Assembly: GCA_964035545.1 (NCBI GenBank) | Contig: OZ037766.1 | Span: 1,855,501 to 1,919,500, forward strand | DNA: 64,000 nucleotides | Direction of reading: 5' to 3' | Source: Bugula neritina | Taxonomy: Eukaryota > Bryozoa > Gymnolaemata > Cheilostomatida > Bugulidae | Shown here: positions 11,701 through 23,100 of the stretch, piece by piece | Layout: each line of letters opens with the position of its first letter | Position numbering within the stretch: position 1 is the first letter of the stretch | Program-made: the position numbers and the translations under genes | The notes under the pieces: generated by a model | Seen by the model: the letters and a program-made list of their open reading frames with translations, nothing else | Databases searched by the model: none | What the model was told of the DNA's origin: nothing

Positions 11701-13805
11701 TGCTTTTAGTGCGCAGTTATCCGACAAAATCGAACAATATACACCAATATTTGGACACACCCTATTCCCATAGAAGATTTCTCACAGAAGACTATGAGCA
11801 AGGTATTATGGATACGTAACTGTGTTAGAATTGTACTAAGTGGACACAGTAGACAAGGTACGCAGGATGTACAGAGAAGGGGGCACTTACTCCATCTTGT
11901 GAAGGGTTTTAGCAATAGCCAGAGGGGTTTTGCCGTCACTGTTAACTGAGAGAGAGAGTTTAGCACCTTGACTACACACCAGCAGGTAAGACATGTGGGT
12001 TTGACAAGTCTCCACAGAGTAATGTAGAGCATTCGAACCGGAGTCGTCCACCCAACCCACATCCAACTGTTAGAGAAAAGTTCATCTTAGTAGGAGGTTA
12101 GTAGATTGTTAGAATAGATCAATAGATATTAATATATTGTTAGAATGGACATAGATATATTGTTAGAATAGATATTGAAAGAGCACAGATAAGATGGACA
12201 TGAGGTCAGACAAGTCAAACTTTACCTCGGGTTGTGACAGCAATAAAGACAGCATCTGTCGGTTGTTCTCCTTTTCTGTCTGTGCTATGATGTGCAACAG
12301 ACTCTGTCCGCTGCCAGTACGGGCAGCGTAACTCAGTCCACAGCATTCTGTGAGATAGTGCAGTGTTTGGCTGAAAGACATAATCTGGACCAATCAGAAT
12401 CAGTGTTACTTACTCTCATATGATAATGTACTAATAGCATACAGCTTAGTAGAGTATACAGAGTAGAGTATACAGAGTACACAGAGTAGAGTATACAGAG
12501 TATACAGAGTAGAGTATACAGAGTAGAGTATACAGAGTAGAGTACACAGAGTAAGTACACAGAGTAGAGTACACAGAGTAAGTACACAGAGTAGAGTATA
12601 CAGAGTAGAGTATACAGAGTAGAATATACAGAGTAGAGTACACAGAGTAGAGTATACAGAGTAGAGTACACAGAGTAGAATATACAGAGTAGAGTACACA
12701 GAGTAGAGTATACAGAGTAGAGTACACAGAGTAGAGTATACAGAGTAGAGTATACAGAGTAGAGTATACAGAGTATACAGAGTATACAGAGTAGAGTACA
12801 CAGAGTAGAGTATACAGAGTATAGTAGACAGAGTAGAGTATACAGAGTAGAGTATACAGAGTATACAGAGTAGAGTACACAGAGTAGAGTATACAGAGTA
12901 AGTATACAGAGTAGAGTACACAGAGTAGAGTATACAGAGTAGAGTATACAGAGTAGAGTACACAGAGTAGAGTATACAGAGTATAGTAGACAGAGTAGAG
13001 TATACAGAGTAAGTACATAAAGTAAGTACACAGAGTAAGTACATACAGAGTAAGTACACAGGAAGTACTCACGGAGCAAGCTCTGCTTTACTAGAGGCAG
13101 CGTAGTGTAAACTAGAGAGACCCTCAACATCCAGTGCTGCCACGTCTGCTCCGAAATCTTTTAGAATTTGTATACTCAGCAGCTGACAGAGTAATATAAT
13201 AATATATGATAATGTAATAAGGGATAGAGTAATATGGTGTGATATAATGTAGGATATCCTATATTATATATTCACATATACACAGTCTAATACGCATGAG
13301 AAGTGGAACAGCTGTAATATTATACACAGGAAGTCATGACCTATTAAATATAAATTAGACTGAGATTCTCAAATACCTGACCCTCCCTGGCTGAGAAATG
13401 TACAGGGGTCTGACCCTTATGGTTCGCAATGTTAGGGTTGGCGCGATTTTTCAACAGAACTTCCACTAGTCCCTCCATATTAGCAGCACAAACTCTATGT
13501 AGGAGAGTGTCGCCATCTTTATCTGTACATAACATACAGAGTAGCAAGTCTGGTGTGTAGAATATACATTACAATGTGTAGAATATATATTATAATGCGT
13601 ACAATACTACATCAAATGGGTAGAATAATAGATTAGAGTATAGAGAACATAGATTAGAATGTGTAGAATAAGCTCTGTAAGGAAATGCCAGAATAAAACA
13701 ACCCACAAGTAGACACATACCCTGGTGATTTATAGAAGCGGGATTTGTCCTCAGCATGTCACCCACTTCCTGTATCAACGACTTTTCCGGTGTTTGTGTC
13801 GTCAT
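8798..13805 (-). CDS. Ankyrin-repeat DHHC palmitoyltransferase, ZDHHC17/ZDHHC13-like
   Basis: Predicted membrane S-acyltransferase of the HIP14/HIP14L type. Ten exons join in frame: 13805-13721, 13522-13377, 13182-13073, 12370-12226, 12066-11891, 11366-11124, 10713-10520, 10003-9903, 9496-9287 and 9088-8798, giving 566 residues (family about 620-630). N-terminal ankyrin repeats (roughly 28-215) include DKDGDTLLHRVC and NHKGQTPVHFSAREGQ. Hydrophobic segments near 245-300 and 310-365 precede the cysteine-rich domain (about 396-430): CTVCQ, KHCKLCNRC, then DHHC at 421-424. Two further membrane segments follow. The usual DHHCPW is DHHCLY here, followed by RCIG; ZDHHC13 also departs from PW. Start is the first ATG before the splice-consistent frame. 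Antisense to SCP2, and 404 bp downstream of the gene ending at 14210. Confidence 0.88.
12445..13063. repeat. 14-bp minisatellite (GAGTATACAGAGTA) in a DHHC-gene intron
   Basis: About 600 bp of a 14-bp unit with T/C variation (GTATAC or GTACAC) and occasional one-base-shorter joints that create GTAAGTAC. It nearly fills the intron between the exons at 12370-12226 and 13182-13073; its last units lie within about 10 bases of the donor at 13072. Long open frames on the minus strand are a by-product of the stop-free repeat. Confidence 0.9.
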
Positions 13806-14209
13806 AGTATCTGTCACTATGGCAACATAACAACAGTAGAATCTCTTTTCACAAAGAGAGAATACAACAATATATTAACAGAGGAGTCAATGCGCGAGTT
13901 CTACAGAAGCTGCTGCAGGACCAGAAAAAAATCTTGGATACAAAAATCTAGAGATAAAACAGGACTTTGTGAAAATCACAACCCGGCCCCAAACTACAAT
14001 TTATATTGCGTGGAATAGAACTCTGGTTATTAAATGAACTCCACATTTACAGTCACACTGAATGACAACCCTGAATATTAGGTCAATATGTAAAGACGTG
14101 AAGACTACTGTCTTTGTATATCCTGCAGTATTTTAATGGTAAAACAGTTTTACAATATGATGTTTGTACTTCCTTAATCAACTAATTGTAAATCTTTTAA
14201 TCACAACAA
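13806..14209. other. Short spacer between two minus-strand genes
   Basis: About 400 bp that must contain the 3' UTR of the gene ending at 14210 and the promoter/5' UTR of the DHHC gene. No TATA box or clear polyadenylation word was identified. Confidence 0.4.
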
Positions 14210-16486
14210 TTACTCTGAAAAGTACTGTGAAAAAAACAGCAAATTAGGCGTGAGAAGACAACTCCTGAAGGACTCACTGTGACCAGAAAGAGGAGCGGAT
14301 AAATATGAGGGGTTCACAAGTCTTCCCGAGCCCACAGGATGTGCCAAGGAGGCGGGGACTGAGGCCATATCTGAAGGAGATGGTAGGAAACCAGGCAAGG
14401 CTCCTGGACTCTGTGTAAATAGAAGACAGCCAATAAAAGATTGAGTTCAAACATAACCATGATTTCTAGCACAGTATCACATATGGCTGTATAACAATAT
14501 GTAGGCTTGCACATTTTACTCTCAAGACCACTTGACATGAAACCCACAACTACAGTGCAACACCCGGCCTCTGCCTCCCTCACCTCACTATGATGTGTTG
14601 CAAAAAATTTCAGCTTAAAGGGAAGGTAATCAGTTGATCAAATTTCAGTTTACGCTTCACAGAAAAATAAAATTCTTTTAGGAAAATAATTTAAGATCAT
14701 GACGACAAGTCTTCAATCAACCAATATTTATGGGGCTGAACTGAAACGTTATGTTATATTCTCAATATCTAGCATCACAATAACCCCACCACACTGTCCC
14801 ACTGATTCACACAACTCAGCGCAGCTGGTTTTTTGAAAATCAAGTCAAGTATCAATTTGAAAGATAAATCAAGTTAAGCACATACTTAAGTTATTTTGAA
14901 TTGTTGCTCAAATAAGAAGTATTGGTAGCTGTGTTTGGAGTTATTTTAAAATGTATACAACCTATTGATAACTGATAAAATATAATAAAAGTAAAAATGC
15001 TCCATAATTAAAATAATCATTTAATTTCTCTAACACTGACCCATACATTTGAAGTTCCTAGCATTTACTAGGCCAGTGCTTTAACCACTAAAACGTAGCT
15101 GCTCTATTTTCAAGCTCTTTAGTAACACTAAAATGGTAGTTGGTTGCCTGACAAGATTTACCAGTTTTAAATCACTTCAATTCAACAAACATAACTAATA
15201 GCATACTACTGGCACTCAATAGCATACTACTAGTACTCAATAGCATACTACCAGTACTCAATAGCACACTCTACTAGTACTCAATAGCATACTACCAGTA
15301 CTCAATAGCACACTCTACTAGTACTCAATAGCATACTACTAGTACTCAATAGCATACTACTAGTACTCAATAGCACACTACTAGTACTCAATAGCATACT
15401 ACTAGTACTCAATAGCACACTACTAGTCCTCAATAGCACACTACTAGTCCTCAATAGCATACTACTAGTACTCAATAGCATACTACCAGTACTCAATAGC
15501 ATACTACTAGTACTCAATAGCATACTAATAGTACTCAATAGCATACTAATAGTACTCAATAGCACACTACTAGTACTCAATAGCATACTACTAGTACTCA
15601 ATAGCATACTAATAGTACTCAATAGCATACTACTAGTACTCAATAGCATACTACTAGTACTCAATAGCACACTACTAGTACTCAATAGCACACTACTAGT
15701 ACTCAATAGCATACTACTAGTACTCAATAGCACACTACTAGTACTCAATAGCTTACTAATAGTACTCAATAGCGTACTACTAGTACTTAAAATTAAATAG
15801 TTTCAGATTTTAATGCCATAATCAAATGCTTGCTGCCAGTCAAATGAAACCTGTAATATTTATGCTAGAAGTAAACTTGGGGAGAAATCTGATAGTCAAA
15901 ACTGAACTTCCTCATGTCATACTCAAGGTTGTTATAAGGTCATCATTCACTACCTGCACTAAATATCTCTAATCAACATGCTTTACACAATAAACATTGT
16001 TTCTACAGAGCAGAAAGCCAAAGCAGTCTGGAACAGGAAGTTGATGTACGTTAGTGACGGACACAATGCCATGAGAGTTGTCCACACACCTGAACATTTT
16101 CCTCTGCCTTCTGCTTCAGTAGGTTATAGTGCATAGTATACATCAGTCTTCGATCATTTGCCTCAGGAGGGACTTGGCCGTTTTTCTATCATACAATAGA
16201 TGGGAATTTCCAGGAATTTGCATCGCAGGAGTGTGCGTTTTGGCACATACCACACAAGCAGCTTTAACTTATTCAATACTAACATCATGTTAAGAAAACA
16301 TTATAGCATAATATACTATACCTTCAATTCAGCAATCATTTGCAGCAAAAACACAGCTTTATCAGTGGGAATTGCCTGTTCCATGTGAATATCATCCTCG
16401 TCATTGGCAGCATTAGCAAAGCTAGCAAACATGTTGGGTGATGCAGGCTTCGTACAATCCTTCCCTTGGCAGTGTGAATGACTCAT
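14210..16486 (-). CDS. Three-exon gene of unknown family (about 153 aa)
   Basis: Not recognised. Three minus-strand exons join in phase 0: 16486-16322, 16185-16090 and 14410-14210, with acceptors ending TAG or CAG and donors GTATAG and GTGTGT. The protein starts MSHSHCQGKDCTK, where a His/Cys-rich N-terminus could bind metal. A predicted helical core follows, including KAVFLLQMIAELKK, PPEANDRRLMYTMHYNLL and KQKAEENVQ, then a Pro/Ser-rich tail. The conserved-looking core suggests a small nuclear or adaptor protein, but that is inference. The third exon could alternatively splice at GTGAGT inside SGHS, changing the C-terminus. An earlier 5' exon is possible because an AG precedes the ATG region. 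Confidence 0.55.
15035..15115 (-). repeat. tRNA-like (SINE head) fragment
   Basis: On the minus strand it reads GAGCAGCTACGTTTTAGTGG, then TTAAAGCACTGGCCTAGTAA. This has the layout of a tRNA-derived SINE head (A-box-like TAGTGGTTAAAGC). It resembles the start of the copies at 16921 and 39638 but lacks their tail. Confidence 0.35.
15185..15795. repeat. 21-bp minisatellite (ACTACTAGTACTCAATAGCAT)
   Basis: About 28 tandem units with variation at a few positions (T/C in GCATACT/GCACACT, CTAGTACT versus CAGTACT). It lies in the second intron of the unknown gene. Because 21 is divisible by three, a stop-free minus-strand frame of LLSTSSM-type heptapeptides spans it; this is not taken as coding. 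Confidence 0.92.
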
Positions 16487-16920
16487 CATTAACAGATACA
16501 ACCTAGCATCATCAGCGTAACAACTTCAATTATACAAATTAATAACAAACAAAATCTTCTGTGTTTGAGCATAAATTACATGCATTATACAAGTTCACAA
16601 AAGCAGAATTTTAAATTAAATTTTAAGCCTGGGTTATAAATTCGTGTTATGGACATTGAGCTGGGTTAAATAGTTTTAATTTTAAATTCATTATTTTAAA
16701 ACCAGTAAATTAACTCATTGCAGTTGAAATAAGACGTGGATACATGATAATAGTTTCTGAAAAGCAGAGTATTATCTATATATAAAATTTCTACTTGAAT
16801 AAAAGAGCATTGGTGCCAATTTATAAAATCTATAAAAGTCGGGTTGTTGTATTAAGCAGCACATTTAACACTAAGATTATTAAGTCATGCAGCTCCATTG
16901 CCAGTTACAGTCAAACTAGG

Positions 16921-17162
16921 GAGCAGCCATGGTCTAGGTCCTAGGGGTTACAGCGTTTGCTTAGTGAACAAGAGGGCAATTGGTGATGTTAGGAAGGGCA
17001 TCCAGTCCAATGAACTAAAGCTTCCCATAGTTATAGGTGATAGTTCCATGATCCAGTCATATTTGCTCATGTGCTTTATTTGAATAGGTCCTCAGCCCGA
17101 TTTAACAAAAAACCCTTTCCACCAGGGGTGTCTCACAGGAATGGCGACTATAAACTTGTTTG
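16921..17162 (+). repeat. tRNA-derived SINE-like element, copy A
   Basis: Begins GAGCAGCCATGGTCTAGGTC and continues through GGGGTTACAGCGTTTGCTTAG. It matches, over about 200 bp, the reverse complement of 39431-39638. Shared tail words are TTGGTGATGTTAGGAAG, CATCCAGTC, GCTTTATTTGAATA, CCTTTCCACCAGGGG and GACTATAAACTT. The head has tRNA-like A-box order and the tail is a conserved 3' module. Confidence 0.7.
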
Positions 17163-17669
17163 AGTTTTTGGACAGTTTAACCAAGTCAGTAACTGCAAGC
17201 ATGATAAAACTAACTCATGTTCAATTCTGAAGGCAAGACCAACAATCATTTCAATTTTCACGCACTTAATTTTATAATTTTTAAGAAAAAAGTTACAGTT
17301 CTACAACACAAACATCATCATTATGATAGCCATTATCAGTAAGATTATTACCAGTAAATTTAATTATTATAATTATCTCTATTGCCAAGTGTCTATAAGA
17401 CGAGTATTTATATTTGTTTTAAATTAGGATTAATTTTAAATCAGGCGTGGATATGGTGAGTGGATATGGTGATTATCGTATTAATTTAATTAAACTCATA
17501 GACCTATCACTATGGGCTATGAGTATGATCATGATCATAATGGTGTGGATACTAGTACGGGTATGAGAACTACTACTATCACTACAAGTAGTATTAGAAC
17601 TGTTATTAGTACTCGTATCTGTATCGAGTCTCTAGACCCTCCAGGGGAAAGAGGAGACCTTCATGGAGG

Positions 17670-18110
17670 AGTGTTATGAAGGCGTGACTTTAGAGATTCT
17701 AAAGTCTCCAATTGTCCTGGGAAGGAAACTATTAAGCGTGGGTGTGGCTTGTGTGAGTGTTGTAGCTATATAAACTAGTGTAAATGGGAGAATTGAGAGA
17801 CTTTAGACTGATTGAGGAACGATTGAGGATATTTGTATAGAATGTATGCGACCCAATTAGAATGTGTTAGAGTACGTCAGTGAGTGCTGACTCAGGATCA
17901 TAGACTGAGGAGCACCACCAGCCAACTACTCTAACCCGGAGTCTCAACTTCACCCCTACCGGACGGACAGGAGCTGGAGTTACCTCGCAGCCAAGCCAGT
18001 AACCCGTAACTGCACACCGACCCCGAGCTCACCCCAAGGCTACGATATATATATTATTCGGTGAGTTTACGATACTCAAAATCAGTAAAACCCACCACAA
18101 CAACAGTTAG
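17670..18110 (+). mobile_element. Possible LTR or LTR fragment of a retrotransposon
   Basis: Starts TGTTATGAAGGCGTGAC after a purine-rich stretch (AGGGGAAAGAGGAG, GGAGGAG), the arrangement expected at a Ty3/gypsy polypurine tract and 3' LTR. Inside are a TATATAA box near 17768 and a GC-richer R/U5-like part, unlike the AT-rich surroundings. It may end in ACA near 18107. No second LTR, target duplication or internal gene was found, so this is tentative. Confidence 0.35.
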
Positions 18111-20100
18111 TTAGTTTTTGAAAGGTATTAATAATTTCAGGACAGAAATCTGCATTAGCTAGGGATTGAAGCAGCACCTTTATATGACTTGACTTTCTAG
18201 GTGACGCCAACGTTTCTATATATTCAACAATAGCTGTTCTCGAGCCTTGGTCATACTTTTAATTCCTTTTAAACTCAATATAAACCGCAGTGCCTTGTTC
18301 AAGACTAGTTTGAATATATCTTTCAAATACTTCACTGGAGTATTCTAGCACTAGTCTAACTAATGTTAGATACGCCAACATCTCAACTTTTCAGAAGCAT
18401 TATGTAATGTCGACTTTATGTAACCTAGGATTTTAGTGGCTTTGTAATTGTAGAGTTAATATGTTTTTCCCATTCAAGTAGGCAAATACTAAATTTAATA
18501 CACTATACACTATACAGTAATACTAATAACAATAATATTTATAACTATAAGCTATAAGATCAAGTTATAGTTATGAACTACATCAATTTCAAATTCAAAA
18601 TCAATATGAATATCAATATCAATATGCATGTATAATCATAATCATAATAATAATGTATTTTACATTTATAATAATAATATTTAATAAGATATTGCATTAC
18701 TATTAATCAAAAAATAGTGGTTTTAATTTGGAATTTTGCATAAGTTTTGATCTAAAGAAACAAATGTTAAACACGCACAAAATCAATACAAAGGTAAGTA
18801 GTAATTCAAAATAATATTGCTTGCTTCAAAAAGAAACTTCCTCCCATGCACGCGTGGTTGCCAATAAAGCTATAATATCGGCAATAAGCTTGCGCCTATC
18901 AACTGGCATATTAGCGATTATATTATATACTTCAATAACGTTGCAAGCGAACAGTCATCATCCTAATGGGGAAGTAACTCCATGTATCACCTTAACCCTG
19001 ACAATCCGTCATTTATCACATGAAATAGCATTACGATGGCTTTGGAGCGAATAATTATTATATGTATAAAACTTCCTTTTTTAAATAAAGAGGTCTGAAA
19101 TAACACAAATTGCAACAAATATTATGCTTTTCTGTTAAAAACAAAAAATTGACTACTCAATTGGCTGAAAATATTTATAAATAAATTTTGCAGTCATAAC
19201 CGATAGAAATTCTAGTAACTAAACAATAGCAATGCAAACACACACAAAAGACTGTTTAAAATATAACATACAGCAACATAAAACTGCTGCTTTATGCTAG
19301 AAACTTTTATTGCAACATAAAATCAGACTGCTTTCATTACTTAGTTACTAAAGAGATCGGATGTTTGCCGTGTACAGAAAATCAAGTAATATGTATTTAT
19401 GTCAACAAACCATAATTTAGAATAATGTAAAAAGAAATTATATTGCTAATCCATAGCCATGTTATGTCTATTATGTAATTTTACACAATATTTTATATTG
19501 TATGTCAGATAAGCTTAGCTCATGATTTGTTATTAATATTCACAACTTAAAACAACTACAACACATTGTATCTAATTAGAACTTTGTCAATATTTATTTA
19601 GTTTTAATTTTATTTAATAATTTCCAGTAAATATTCAGAAAAAACATAAGTGTAATAATATATCATCTACATTCTAAAGTTGGTAGTGACTGCTGTACTG
19701 AAAAGAACCTACCCAGAAGTGTAGAAATTATATTCACCTATTATTCAAGGGTAAAATATTTATTGGTTCAAATACAATATAAATAAGACGTGCACATGAA
19801 CATCAATTATGACAAATGGAAAAGATAGTTCCAGGCATAGTATATACATATATTAACATATTTAGGATAAAACTAAACCAATTTTAAGTAGAATTTTATT
19901 ATTACAACTAATAATTAGTAATAATAACATGCTAAAAAGAGTTGATGATGAATAACATTGCCCAAACTTTAAAAAAATAGCAGCAACGTAATTGATGCAT
20001 TTATACAAGCCATATCTGTCAGGAGTTGTCTTCTTGCATGAAAACTATCAAGATACTGATAACTCCCAATAAAACAAAGAAGAAAGAAAAGGTAATTTTT
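18111..20100. other. AT-rich intergenic DNA, no gene recognised
   Basis: About 2 kb between the LTR-like block and the stop codon of the ankyrin gene. It contains simple AT stretches, including a small foldback (ATAACTATAAGCTATAAG then TTATAGTTAT near 18540-18575). It presumably contains the 3' UTR of the minus-strand ankyrin gene. Confidence 0.5.
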
Positions 20101-23100
20101 TCACAGTCCAGCGCCAACCCCACCAATAATGGATTGCTTTGTTTCCTCAGGCAGTAGACTGTATTCTGCGGGACGTAACCCATCCTGACAACAAACAACA
20201 GTTGAGCCTGAGTCTATTAGGGGTGAAACACGTTAGTGATTTTAACTATAATTTCAAGCTTTCAAAGCTTCAAAATTCAAGTTATTAAACCTCATATATA
20301 TGTAACACATGCAACATCTACTGCTACGCTAACAACACAACTAAAATATTCAAGATAAGCAGTTGAATTATATTTGAAGCACATGTTGGATGAAGACAAC
20401 AAGATGTAAAGAGTAATTAATTTTTGAAAAAATTTACTTAGCAATATTGAATGTGATTGAAGATTCATTACACAACCAGATAAATTCTAGAAAAGAAAAG
20501 TTAAACAGTTCATTTTCTAAATATAAACAGACAGCTATTTCTATACCTTATCTGTCACCATCTCGTAGCACTCTGCGTTTCTCTGTAACAAACAGAGGAG
20601 AATTTCCTGTCGTGTCTCGGAATCCGGTAGTAAGAAAGCAAAGTGTAGAGGGTACCTGCCATGCTGTAACAGGTACTTGCAAGTTGATATGTCATATTAC
20701 TGGCAGCTATGATATAACAGGTACTTGCAAGTTGATATGTCATATTACTGACAACTATGTTACAACAGGTACTTGCAAGTTGATCTGTCATACTACTGAC
20801 AACTATGTTACAACAGGTACTTGCAAGTTGATATGTAGTGGTACATTCAGCTATTGTAACACTGCAGTTAATGAGTAAGTAATAAACATAAGATGGTCAC
20901 ATAGCATTTATTCTGTATCCAAAAAATTAGTTTAAAGGTCAAGAAGCTTTACTGTTAGGGGGAATTTCACAAGCTAGTTCTAAATATGTATAAGAAAGAC
21001 TGAGAAGGAGTCCTGCATGCAACAGAATGTAGTCACCAACTATCCCTATAAGATGTTTAGCTTATATTATGACTATTAGGTGGGTATTTTGGTATGGCTA
21101 TGGTATGCTATGGTATGGTATCTCATTTGAAAAACTAAAAGCTGCACTATATTTGTGGATCATAAAACAGAATTATAAACATTAAGCGTACGTTAGTTCA
21201 CTAACAATGATGCAAAATCACCTCTAAAGCTCTAGTGCTTTGGCAAGTTGTACTAAAAGAAAAACTCTGCAATTTAAATATTTTTCCAATGACAGAACTG
21301 TCACAGAAGGTTTGTTAGGCTTCACAAAAAAATACACTTTCAGAATTGCTTTTCAAATTTCTCATCTAGATTTACTCTGAGACAAAAATTACTAACATAT
21401 TATTTGAAATGAACACATGTTACACAATATTTAGAGAGTTAATAGTTACCAGTAGTAAGTAAGTAGGCAAGTGGCCAAGATTGCCCTCAGAATCATGACA
21501 TATGGTTACCTTATTGCCTTAAAGAGTGATTTAGTGAATACGAATGAACCAGTAATTATAACATATAGGCAATTTCCTGTATGTTTCATCAAACACCTCT
21601 AGTAGTCTATTATAATCATTATTAGATAACTGAAGCTTTACTGCTCCATTTGCCTTCAGTGTCATCCATCACAGTAGTACAGCACCCTCATTGTATAGGC
21701 AGTTAGTCTGACACTTGACTAGCCTGTTGGAAAGTTGAAATTACTGAACTAATTACTGACCAACACGAACAAACCCCTCATTCAAGCAAACTGGTCTACT
21801 TCTCCTCTATTATAATAAATTCCCCTTCTTATAGCCTGGTGATGAAAAGGAACAGGTATTTTAGTTTTATTCTTGCTAGTTGATTCAAATTCAATTTCTA
21901 TAATTTCATGAGTTGCAAGAAAGTAAAAAATATAAATATTTTGATAAGGAAAAAAGTTACAACAATTCTAATTTAAAAGTTGATTAGACCTTCGTTACAG
22001 ACCCCTCCCTACCATGTTCATAAACCAACATTATAACTGCAAAAGTGAAAAGTCCAACAGCTGTAACAGAAATATGTGCAGGAAGATTTTCCTAGTTTTA
22101 AGAAGTTGTCCACCCTTAGTTTGCCAACCAAATATAGAGATGAAAAAATCTATCTTTGCACTCAACTAGTGCCGGGCAAGGCAATGCTATGCAGGTGAAG
22201 CATGAAGCTATAAAAGTGTTTCACACCGTAATGTAACAACTAGAGTATAACATTATAATCCGGGCAGGACATTCAACTGGACTTACATTATCAGATATAG
22301 ATTTAAGTGCAGGCCTGCAGTTGACTAGCCTCTTAACCACATTAATTTGGTTGCATGTAATGGCTTTGTGTAGAACTGTATGCCCTTTCACATCTTGGTA
22401 GTTGGAGGTATTATAATTGGTCACTCTCTCTACATCTCCATTCTTAGCTGCCGTGAACAAGGTTTCAATGACCTGTATATACATAATATCATGACATCAG
22501 GAAAGATTTATTGGCTGTGTTAAAAGGTCATACACTATAATAGCTCTGTCACCATATAATATAATTAATAGTATTGACTATTGAATAATTAGGACATGTA
22601 TATACACAAATCTATAGCATTTAAATTTCTAGTTGAAAATATTAGGTGTTTCTAACGAAAATCATTAACATCAGAAAAATAAAAAAAATCAAGATTCATG
22701 TTTTTGAAAGCTGGTAAAATTGTTCTGCTTCATCTGAGAATTTTTTTATTACATTAACAAGTTAAAGTTGATTGCAAAATATTATAAAAACCACTGCACT
22801 ACTAAAATTCGGAATATTTTAATATTGATTGACTCATGCTGCAAATACGCAATATTCAAGAGTAGCTTTTTGGAGTTGTCTACCACAACATGAACTCTTG
22901 TAGCCAACAAAATACTGCGGTTGGTGGCAAAGCTATTTATATGCTAATGAGTGGCGTGAATTTGCCCAGGCATCGTTATTTTATAAACCTTGATAATTAT
23001 ATCTATACATGTGAATAATGAGTTATTAAACTAGCCTCGACAAAAGTTAATTATAAAATAGAATTTGCATAAATTAATATCTCAACACTTGGGCATTTTT

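Noticed and set aside
12333-13130. Minus-strand open frames of 200-265 codons (LLCVLYSVYST type)
   Set aside because: They are read through the 14-bp intronic minisatellite; the real exons at 13182-13073 and 12370-12226 splice across it.
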